Of a DNA stretch of 21,579 nt, positions 15,190 to 21,579 are shown piece after piece. Where the stretch lies: NCBI GenBank assembly GCA_964384025.1, contig CAYLJJ010000098.1, positions 1 to 21,579 on the forward strand, read 5' to 3'. Below the pieces are notes generated by a model that searched no databases, had not been told where the DNA came from, and was given only the letters and a program-made list of their open reading frames with translations. The stretch comes from CAYLJJ01 sp964384025. Its GTDB lineage: Bacteria > Myxococcota_A > Bradymonadia > UBA7976 > UBA1532. Made by a program: the position numbers and the translations under genes. The stretch's first letter is position 1, and every line of letters starts with the position of its first letter.

Positions 15190-16650
15190 ATGGAGGATCA
15201 ACTTGAACTCTCCAAAGGATTGGGAGAGCTTGAAGTGCCTGTTTTTAAGGATGGGAGTTGGTCTGTGCCTGCTGATCTTCTGCTCTTGAGTACTCCCCTG
15301 GCTGGAGACGCCCTGCCTGGTGGGGTCTGCCCCTCTCTCTCCAACATGAGCAACGGCAGCTATCTACGCCAACAGGGGGCCTCAGTCTCGGTCCTAGATC
15401 CCAGCGTTGATCTTGAGCCTGGTGGTGGGGCGCTCTTGGACCGTCTGGTCCAGCAGATTGAGCTGGAGGCCCCCCGCCTCATCGGGCTGAGTTGCATGTC
15501 CACGGTGGAAGGTCGCTTTGGGCTGGCTCTGGCTCAGCGTCTTAAGGCTCGGGGTCTCACTCAGCCGGTGGTCCTGGGTGGGGTCTGGAGCAGCGGTTGG
15601 GGGGCTGAGATTCTACGGCGCGCTCCCGCTGTAGATGCGGTAGTGGTTGGCCCTGGTGAGCGCTCGATACTGGCCCTCTCTGAGCATGGTCTTGAGGGAG
15701 AGGTGCCTGGGCTGATCCTACGAGAGGGGGCAGGCTTTCGAGTCCAAACCCCAGATGTTCAAGTAGCTCCCTCCGCGCCGATGGACCTCAGCCTGATGCG
15801 CCACCCAGAGCGCTATGACATATTCTGCTGGCTCAGCGGTCGAGGTTGTCCCTTTCACTGTGCCTTCTGTACTGAGTGTCTCACCTCTCCAGGCTTTAGA
15901 ACCGATCCCTTGGATAAGGTCCGCTTGGATATTCAGGCGATGAGCGTTCAAGGAGCTCACTGGTATCTCTGGATCTGCGATCCTCTCTTTGGGGCCAAGC
16001 GGGATCAACTCGCCGCGCTCTGCACCCTGCTGGAAGGGAGCCCACACAGCTTTCTCGTGGAGAGCCGCGTAGATGTTCTCCATCCCGATGATCTACCTCA
16101 ACTGCGAGCAGCGGGCTGTAGCCTGATCTATTTCGGCTTAGAGGCGGTCAGCGCCCGCGCTCTAAATGAACTGGATAAGCTCTCACCCAAACATCATGCT
16201 CGCTATCTGAATGGGGCTCGCGCTCTGGTAGAAGCTTGTTTAGAAAATGAGATCCTCCCGGTGATGGGTCTACTTCAACCTGTTCCAGGAGATGGCTCTG
16301 AAGATCTAGCTGAGGCCCTGAGTTTCCTTGAGGAGTTGGCCGCGCTTCCCAAACGGATGGGGGCTGCTGCTCATGGCCTTGGACCCTGCTTCCACGCCTT
16401 CCCCCTGCGCTTTGATCGTGGAGCGCCCTACGACCAACGAGGGGCGGAGTTGGCGGCGATGGGAGTGGAGTATAGTGGTGGGGATGGCTTCTTAGAGGAT
16501 CGTCACCTGAGTCGGGCCTCAGCGAGCATTGGTCCAGTGGAGGCGGAGCGCTTTCGTCAAGCGGTGCGGGCGCTCAACCCTCAGGATCCCAAGGTTCAGC
16601 GTCGCTTGCTCTCCTCCTATCCCCGTCCCTTTGTAGAGTTTACGCTGTGA
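15190..16650 (+). CDS. B12-binding-type radical SAM protein
   Basis: A 486-residue protein with the usual two-part layout of cobalamin-binding radical SAM enzymes. The N-terminal Rossmann-like part is at about 25-175, with PRLIGLSCMSTVEGRFGLAL and PVVLGGVWSSGWGAEIL, and a GPGE element typical before the SAM core. The radical SAM cluster motif is Cys220-x3-Cys224-x2-Cys227 in RGCPFHCAFCTEC, so a [4Fe-4S] cluster cleaving SAM is expected. The DxHxxG motif of cobalamin ligation is not seen, so B12 may bind base-off without the lower His or not at all. Substrate is unknown. ATG 15190 lacks a recognisable Shine-Dalgarno; the only in-frame stop upstream is the kinase TAG. The stop overlaps the start of the next gene (GTGA), implying a shared pathway with that SDR. 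Confidence 0.88.
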   Translation: MEDQLELSKGLGELEVPVFKDGSWSVPADLLLLSTPLAGDALPGGVCPSLSNMSNGSYLRQQGASVSVLDPSVDLEPGGGALLDRLVQQIELEAPRLIGLSCMSTVEGRFGLALAQRLKARGLTQPVVLGGVWSSGWGAEILRRAPAVDAVVVGPGERSILALSEHGLEGEVPGLILREGAGFRVQTPDVQVAPSAPMDLSLMRHPERYDIFCWLSGRGCPFHCAFCTECLTSPGFRTDPLDKVRLDIQAMSVQGAHWYLWICDPLFGAKRDQLAALCTLLEGSPHSFLVESRVDVLHPDDLPQLRAAGCSLIYFGLEAVSARALNELDKLSPKHHARYLNGARALVEACLENEILPVMGLLQPVPGDGSEDLAEALSFLEELAALPKRMGAAAHGLGPCFHAFPLRFDRGAPYDQRGAELAAMGVEYSGGDGFLEDRHLSRASASIGPVEAERFRQAVRALNPQDPKVQRRLLSSYPRPFVEFTL

Positions 16651-17522
16651 AGATCCTGGTTCTGGGGGGGACTGGCTGTGGTGGCCGAGCTGTGGTCATG
16701 GCGCTGCGAGAAGCAAAACATAGGGTCTGGAGCGTTGCTCGTGGAGAGTACCCTGGCCCAGCCCCCGACCTGCGCTGTGATCGTCTGGATCAGGCTCGCC
16801 TCAAGGGGTTGCTGGAGAGGCTCCAGCCTGAGGTGATCATCGATCATGTGGGCTACACCCGCGCAGAGGTTCAGATCCTCCTCGACTCCCTGCCCCAGTC
16901 CACCCGTCGCCTGCTCTTTGTCAGCAGCGCTATTGTCTATGGTCTCCGGCGAAGCCGAGCCTATACCGAGGCTGAGCAAACCTACCCTCAGGGAGCCTTT
17001 GCGGAAGAGAAGCACGCCGCTGAGCGGCTGATCCAAGAGGCTCCTATCCCCAGCCTGATCCTGCGCCTGGGAGCGCTCTATGGTCCTGGACATGCTCCCT
17101 TGACTCCCTGGGGTCGTGATCCAGGGCTACCCGACCGTATCAGGGCGGGGGAACCTCTGGGCGTACCTGAGATGGATCTTCCAGGGATCCAGCCCCTCTT
17201 CTCAGGCGATCATGGCCGTGTCGTAGCTGCCCTTATGGAGTGGTCTGAGTGGCCCCCGCTGCTTAATCTGACCGGACCAGAGATGCTCAACTGGGGAGGG
17301 CTCTTTGGGGTTTGGGCTGAGGCTCTAAGCTGTCCAACTCCGCCCCTGATCCCTCGCCCAACAATAGAGCTGATGGCGGCGCTGCCTGAGTATCTCGCCC
17401 CCTTCATCCTGGGTATCTTTCGTCCCCCCACCCTAAACGATGATCTTCTACGCCAAGCCCTTAAGGAGCGCGCAGCCTGGACAAGCTGCTTAGAGGGTTT
17501 CAAGCGGCTTCTGAGGAGCTGA
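16647..17522 (+). CDS. Extended-SDR-like NAD(P)-binding epimerase/reductase with altered active site
   Basis: A 291-residue NAD-dependent epimerase/dehydratase-like protein. The start MKILVLGGTGCGGRAV gives the Gly-rich nucleotide loop, and FVSSAIVYG (Ser93, Ser94) matches the family Ser motif. LRLGALYGPGH and SGDHGRVVAALMEW also fit extended SDRs. At the normal Tyr-x3-Lys position the sequence is Phe118-Ala-Glu-Glu-Lys122, so the catalytic Tyr appears to be Phe while Lys is kept. The spacing from Ser94 to Phe118 (24 residues) fits the family. It may bind NAD(P) with altered chemistry or act without the Tyr proton donor. Start codon GTG 16647 overlaps the radical SAM stop by 4 bases, which strongly supports coupling. 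The stop is 2 bases from the convergent aldo/keto reductase stop. Confidence 0.87.
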   Translation: MKILVLGGTGCGGRAVVMALREAKHRVWSVARGEYPGPAPDLRCDRLDQARLKGLLERLQPEVIIDHVGYTRAEVQILLDSLPQSTRRLLFVSSAIVYGLRRSRAYTEAEQTYPQGAFAEEKHAAERLIQEAPIPSLILRLGALYGPGHAPLTPWGRDPGLPDRIRAGEPLGVPEMDLPGIQPLFSGDHGRVVAALMEWSEWPPLLNLTGPEMLNWGGLFGVWAEALSCPTPPLIPRPTIELMAALPEYLAPFILGIFRPPTLNDDLLRQALKERAAWTSCLEGFKRLLRS

Positions 17523-17524
17523 GT

Positions 17525-18517
17525 TTAGCGGCTTCCATAGTTGTGTCTGCTTTTCTCTTCATTGCGATCTGTAGCAGGGGGAGGAGCGGGCCAGAGCGCA
17601 CTGATCTCTTGATAGAGGCTCTCTTCCATCTCAAACTCGACCGCTTCTAGCTGTTGCTCAAGTTGATCTAGGTTTCGTGCTCCGATCAGCGGTGCAGTGA
17701 TTGCGGGGTGCTGAGCGACCCAGGCTAGAGCCAGAGGAGCAGGCGCTAGACCCAAGCGCTGCGCTAAGGCTCCAAACTCCTCAGCGACCCTGTAATAGTC
17801 AGGATCTCCATAGCGCGTCCCGTACATACGGTTCTCTATAAGACGACCACGCTCGGGGCGTCTCTTGACGCTGTACTTCCCACTCAAAAGCCCACCACCT
17901 AGAGGACTATAGCTGATCACTCCCAATCCCTCGGCTTGAGCCATAGGGAGAATCTCTACCTCAGCTTGACGCTTAACCAAGTTGTACATCGGCTGAAGCG
18001 CACAGAGGCGTTGCCAGCCTTGACGATCTGCAATCCCCAGAGCCTTCATACTCTCCCAAGCAGCGAAGTTGCTGGCAGCAGGATAGAGAATCTTACCTTG
18101 GCGTATGAGATCTTCTAGAGCACGAAGTGTTTCATCCAGGGCGGTGTGGTCGTCAAAGCGGTGCAGAAAAAAGATATCGATGCGATCGCTCTTTAAACGT
18201 CTTAAACTGGCTTCTACTGCCCTCTGTAGATGAAAACGTGAGCTACCTCGAGCGTTGGGGTCTGAGGAAGTGGGAAAGTAGGCTTTACTACAGAGTATGA
18301 TTTCATCTCTTTCGCTCTTGATCAGCCGTCCCAGAATCTGTTCCGCATCCCCCTGGTTGTATACATCAGCGCAGTCGAAGAGATTGATCCCCGCTCTGCG
18401 GCAGCGGTGAAACAGCGCTGCTGCGCAGCGAGGATCAGCATCTCCTCCAAAGGACATGGTTCCAAAACCGAACTGGGATACTTTCAGACCTGTGCAACCT
18501 AAGAATTTATACTTCAT
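17525..18517 (-). CDS. Aldo/keto reductase
   Basis: A 330-residue NAD(P)H-dependent oxidoreductase of the aldo/keto reductase superfamily, a (beta/alpha)8 barrel that reduces carbonyls. The catalytic tetrad is complete: Asp48 and Tyr53 in FDCADVYNQG, Lys78 in LCSKAYF and His119 in FFLHRFD. GVISYSPLGGGLLSGKY and the late PLIGARNLDQLEQ are further hallmarks. The substrate cannot be told from sequence. No Shine-Dalgarno precedes ATG 18517, whereas a TAGAAT hexamer lies 6 bases before it on the coding strand, so a leaderless mRNA is possible. The gene converges on the SDR gene with almost no gap and is divergent from the large kinase fusion. Confidence 0.95.
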   Translation of the reverse strand: MKYKFLGCTGLKVSQFGFGTMSFGGDADPRCAAALFHRCRRAGINLFDCADVYNQGDAEQILGRLIKSERDEIILCSKAYFPTSSDPNARGSSRFHLQRAVEASLRRLKSDRIDIFFLHRFDDHTALDETLRALEDLIRQGKILYPAASNFAAWESMKALGIADRQGWQRLCALQPMYNLVKRQAEVEILPMAQAEGLGVISYSPLGGGLLSGKYSVKRRPERGRLIENRMYGTRYGDPDYYRVAEEFGALAQRLGLAPAPLALAWVAQHPAITAPLIGARNLDQLEQQLEAVEFEMEESLYQEISALWPAPPPATDRNEEKSRHNYGSR

Positions 18518-18597
18518 GAGAATATTCTAGAGTATCTTTTCTTGCTTTAACGTAAATTTTTTATCACTATTAAAACTCTATCTCTAGGCTCTCGACT
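18518..18597. promoter_or_regulatory. AT-rich divergent promoter region
   Basis: This 80-base gap is clearly more AT-rich than the surrounding genes and must carry promoters for both the reductase and the kinase fusion. AGAATATTCT at 18519-18528 is a perfect 10-bp palindrome touching the reductase start and overlapping its possible -10 (TAGAAT read on the minus strand). For the kinase, TTGCTT at 18542-18547 and TATTAA at 18568-18573 resemble a -35/-10 pair, but their 20-base spacing is poor. Confidence 0.4.
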
Positions 18598-21552
18598 TTG
18601 AACAGTTCACACTCTAAAAGCTACTCAACTCCCCAACAAAGCGGGGCCCTAGGAGACCCAAGCTCAGCGACAGTTAGAGCACAGTTTTCCTCCTCTGCTG
18701 GAGTAGCAGCTTTGATTTTGGATAAGGGAGATTCCTTTCTCAAAAAAAATCAAAAGGGAGAGGAGGAGCTACTCAAGCCCGGTGATCGTGTCGCTCATTT
18801 TCAGGTTAAACGTCTGTTGGGCAAAGGGGGGATGGGGCAGGTCTTCCTGGCTAGAGATCTTCAATTGGCGCGCTTTGTGGCTCTTAAGCTGCTTAGGTTT
18901 CAACAAAAGGGGACCACCCAGCTGGCCTCGATCATCAAAGAGGCACGAATTACCGCCCGTTTCAGTCATCCCAATATCGTCTCCATCTATCAAGTGGGAG
19001 AGTTTCAGGGTCGTCCCTTTTTGGCCCTTGAGTATCTAGACGGTGAGACCCTCGCTGCTCGTCTCTTGAGCCCCATCTCTGAGTCTGAGGCGCTGCACAT
19101 CGCGCAAGAGATCGCCAGCGCTTTACGAGAGGCTCACCAACACAAAATTTTCCACTGCGATCTCAAGCCGGGCAACATCATCATTCCCTCAGATGGTCGC
19201 TTGAGGATTCTAGATTTTGGTCTGGCCATCGCTCAAAGGAGCTGCTCCCGAGGGGGCACACGCAGCTATATGGCTCCAGAACAGAAACGGCACGAGGAGC
19301 TCAGCGGTGCTGTGGATATCTGGGCCTTCGGCTTGGTGTTCTGTGAGCTGCTCGCCCAAGAGCGCCCCCAGTTTGATCGGCAAGGGAAGCCCACACTCCC
19401 CTCTAAACTCGGTCCAGAAGCTGCCCAGCTCATCCTAAGCTGTTTGCGTATAGAGGCTGTCGCACGGCCCACAGCCTCTGAGCTGATGCTGCGTCTAAAG
19501 ATGCTCAAGAGGCACCAAGTTATCGATCAAGGGGAGGAGCCTTTTCGCGGGTTGATGCCCTTCTCCGAGAAGCACACGGAGCACTTTTTTGGGCGAGAAC
19601 CTGAGATCGCGAACCTCTTAGAGCGCCTCAGGTGTGAGGCGATGATCCTGCTCTTGGGGCCTTCAGGATCGGGAAAGAGTTCTCTGATCCAGGCGGGTGT
19701 TCTGCCTCGGCTCAGAGAGCGAGATTGGAGGATCATCACGCTTCGTCCCGGTCGGGCTCCCTTTGAGAGCCTCGCTCAGAGCCTAGATGAATCAGAGCTG
19801 GCTCAACCCCTGAGGATGCAACCTGAGCAGCTTAACTTGATCCTCAGCGAAAAGGCAGGGGAGCGCCCCCTGCTGCTCTTTGTCGATCAACTCGAAGAGC
19901 TCTATACCCACTGTGAAGATCTGGAGGAACGCCAAGCCTTTCTCCAAGCGCTGAGCAGCACCATCTACGATCCCGAGGCTGATCTCCATCTCCTCCTCAG
20001 CTTGAGAGATGACTTCTTCGTGCGTTTCAGCGCAGGAGAGAGTTTTCAGGAGGAGCTTGGCTATATCAAGGTGCTTCAGTCTCTTAATCCTGAAGCACTT
20101 AAACAGGTTGTCCTCGCCCCCCTAAAACAGAATAGATATCGTCTGGATGATCCCAAGCTCTTAGAGGAGATGCTTGATGAGGCCAAAGAGGGTGTTAGCC
20201 CTCTGCCCCTCCTACAGTTCACTTGCGCACGACTCTGGGAGCGTCGAGATCAGAAGCTACGCTGCCTCAGGTACCAGAACTATCGAGAGATAGGCGGTCT
20301 AGCTGGTGCCCTCGCGGACTACGCGGAGGGCTTCCTCAGCACCTTCTCTCCACAACATCTACAGCTCAGTCGTCAGATCTTTCTGCGTTTGGTGAGCCCA
20401 GAGGGAACACGGCGGATCTTATCGCCAAGCGAACTCTTGAGCAGCCTAGATCCTGAAGCAGCTTTTGTCCTGGAGAAGCTCACCGCTTCCCGCTTGCTCA
20501 GCAGCCGTCGTGAGGCTCAACAGAACAGCGTAGAGCTGAGCCATGAGACCCTGATCAAGAGCTGGCGGCGCCTTCGCTCCTGGTTAGAGGAGAGCGACAC
20601 TGATCGCCAAGCCCTCAATAGGGTGGAGACCGCTGCTCTACAGTGGGAGCGAGAGGGCAGCCAAAAGGAGGATCTCTGGCTGAGAGAACGCCTTGAGTGG
20701 GTCAAAGAGCCCCTCGCCAAGATGGAGCCTTCAACGCGAGCACAGCGCTTTCTGTGCGCAGGACAGAAAGAGACCAGGCGTCAGAAAATACGTCATCTGT
20801 TCTTCTCCACTTTAAGCTTTATCGCCTTGGTGTTGGTCATCGTTCAAATCAGCTACCAGCTCAACAAGCAGGCCTATACAGAGCGCCTCGCCATCGCTCA
20901 GATAGGCCGCTTTCATGTTCGGCTGGAACCCTATGACTGGAATCTAAACGAGGGGGTAACTGCCTCTCGTCTAAAGGAGTTCCCAGGACTGGACTGGACG
21001 CTGTATGAGCCTAAGAAGGGGGCGGAGTTGGAGCCTGATCTGGATCAACCGCTTCGCATCAGCCAAGAGGAGGGCTTTATCGAGGCCCGAGGGGGTTTGG
21101 CTTTCTTTGTGGTCGAAGGGCGCGGGCGCAAAGGGCGATCTTGTGCTCCCTCCTATATCCCCTTTGATCTGCCCAAGTATAAGAGCCGAGTCCAGGAGCA
21201 GATCCAGATCATCAAGCTTTCTGTCCCCAGCTGTGCAGCCAGCGAGGAGGGGTTGATCAAGATCCCTGGAGGACCTTTTCAGAAGGGAGATCCCGGAATA
21301 GAGAGCAACCCTCTCCGGATAGTTGAGGTCGCTGAGTTTAAGATCGATCGTGTCGAGCTGTCTCACTCCGCCTTTAGACCCTGGCAAGATCTGCGAGATT
21401 TAAAGTTCTTCTATCCTCAAGGTCAGGAGTTTATGGCAGGATCCAAATATCCGGTTGTACAGATTAATGCCTATGAGGCCGCCGCTTTTTGTCGCTATCT
21501 GGGCAAGCGTTTACCCAGCCATATGGGTGTGACTCTCAGCCATCTCGCGTAA
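18598..21552 (+). CDS. Ser/Thr kinase - STAND NTPase - TM - FGE-sulfatase-like fusion, closes early
   Basis: A 984-residue multidomain signalling protein. The kinase domain (about 60-310) has GKGGMGQVF, Lys97, DFG at 206-208 and APE at 226-228. Its catalytic loop reads His186-Cys187-Asp188, so it is a non-RD kinase with the catalytic Asp kept. A nSTAND1-like NTPase follows, with Walker A GPSGSGKSS (354-362) and Walker B LLLFVDQLEE (Asp430). The segment VELSHETLIKSWRRLRSWL is typical of that family. A transmembrane helix lies at about 734-756. The extracytoplasmic part ends in an FGE-sulfatase-like module from about 885 (IPGGPFQKGD, PVVQINAYEAAAFCRYLGKRLPS). The frame stops soon after KRLPS, where relatives continue with EAEWE and the rest of the fold, so the domain is truncated or frameshifted. 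Start TTG 18598 is the only reasonable start after the in-frame TAA at 18571; its ribosome binding site is weak. Confidence 0.88.
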   Translation: MNSSHSKSYSTPQQSGALGDPSSATVRAQFSSSAGVAALILDKGDSFLKKNQKGEEELLKPGDRVAHFQVKRLLGKGGMGQVFLARDLQLARFVALKLLRFQQKGTTQLASIIKEARITARFSHPNIVSIYQVGEFQGRPFLALEYLDGETLAARLLSPISESEALHIAQEIASALREAHQHKIFHCDLKPGNIIIPSDGRLRILDFGLAIAQRSCSRGGTRSYMAPEQKRHEELSGAVDIWAFGLVFCELLAQERPQFDRQGKPTLPSKLGPEAAQLILSCLRIEAVARPTASELMLRLKMLKRHQVIDQGEEPFRGLMPFSEKHTEHFFGREPEIANLLERLRCEAMILLLGPSGSGKSSLIQAGVLPRLRERDWRIITLRPGRAPFESLAQSLDESELAQPLRMQPEQLNLILSEKAGERPLLLFVDQLEELYTHCEDLEERQAFLQALSSTIYDPEADLHLLLSLRDDFFVRFSAGESFQEELGYIKVLQSLNPEALKQVVLAPLKQNRYRLDDPKLLEEMLDEAKEGVSPLPLLQFTCARLWERRDQKLRCLRYQNYREIGGLAGALADYAEGFLSTFSPQHLQLSRQIFLRLVSPEGTRRILSPSELLSSLDPEAAFVLEKLTASRLLSSRREAQQNSVELSHETLIKSWRRLRSWLEESDTDRQALNRVETAALQWEREGSQKEDLWLRERLEWVKEPLAKMEPSTRAQRFLCAGQKETRRQKIRHLFFSTLSFIALVLVIVQISYQLNKQAYTERLAIAQIGRFHVRLEPYDWNLNEGVTASRLKEFPGLDWTLYEPKKGAELEPDLDQPLRISQEEGFIEARGGLAFFVVEGRGRKGRSCAPSYIPFDLPKYKSRVQEQIQIIKLSVPSCAASEEGLIKIPGGPFQKGDPGIESNPLRIVEVAEFKIDRVELSHSAFRPWQDLRDLKFFYPQGQEFMAGSKYPVVQINAYEAAAFCRYLGKRLPSHMGVTLSHLA

Positions 21553-21579
21553 TCATTGGGCTTTTCGGATCCCAGAGCC

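Overview
The window looks like chromosomal DNA from a moderately GC-rich, Gram-negative bacterium with a large genome. Lipoprotein signal peptides, very large TPR/transglutaminase-like envelope proteins and two Hanks-type Ser/Thr kinases (one fused to a STAND NTPase and an FGE-sulfatase-like module) point to Myxococcota or a related former deltaproteobacterial lineage. That placement is inferred from gene content only. I see no rRNA, tRNA, CRISPR array or complete mobile element.

Left part (1-6900): positions 1 to about 400 carry a decayed pentapeptide-repeat gene on the minus strand. A rightward group follows: type I glutamine synthetase (glnA), a DUF1573/ASH-type lipoprotein, glycogen synthase (glgA) and an NRDE/TANGO2-family protein that starts 3 bases after glgA. 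A small secreted helical protein lies on the minus strand, and a divergent secreted PEGA-domain protein lies on the plus strand.

Middle (6906-13651): two giant minus-strand paralogs joined by an ATGA overlap. Both have a signal peptide, TPR-like repeats, a DUF3857-like region and a transglutaminase-like core. The first-transcribed copy keeps the Cys-His-Asp triad; the second is a lipoprotein that has lost Cys and His.

Right part (13801-21579): a zinc-ribbon Ser/Thr kinase with a C-terminal membrane anchor, then a B12-binding/radical SAM protein joined by a GTGA overlap to an SDR-type NAD(P)-binding protein with an unusual active site. A convergent aldo/keto reductase follows, and then a divergent kinase-STAND-TM-FGE fusion whose frame closes early inside the FGE module.

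The most interesting observation is at 2355-2357. The DUF1573 lipoprotein is interrupted by an in-frame TGA exactly where the family has the first Cys of its SCGCT signature (here S-TGA-G-C-T). Homology continues in the same frame on both sides, and a GC-rich stem-loop of bacterial SECIS type starts 9 bases after the TGA. The simplest reading is a selenocysteine-containing DUF1573 lipoprotein (Sec111, with Cys113 two residues later). No Sec machinery gene is in the window, so this needs genome context.
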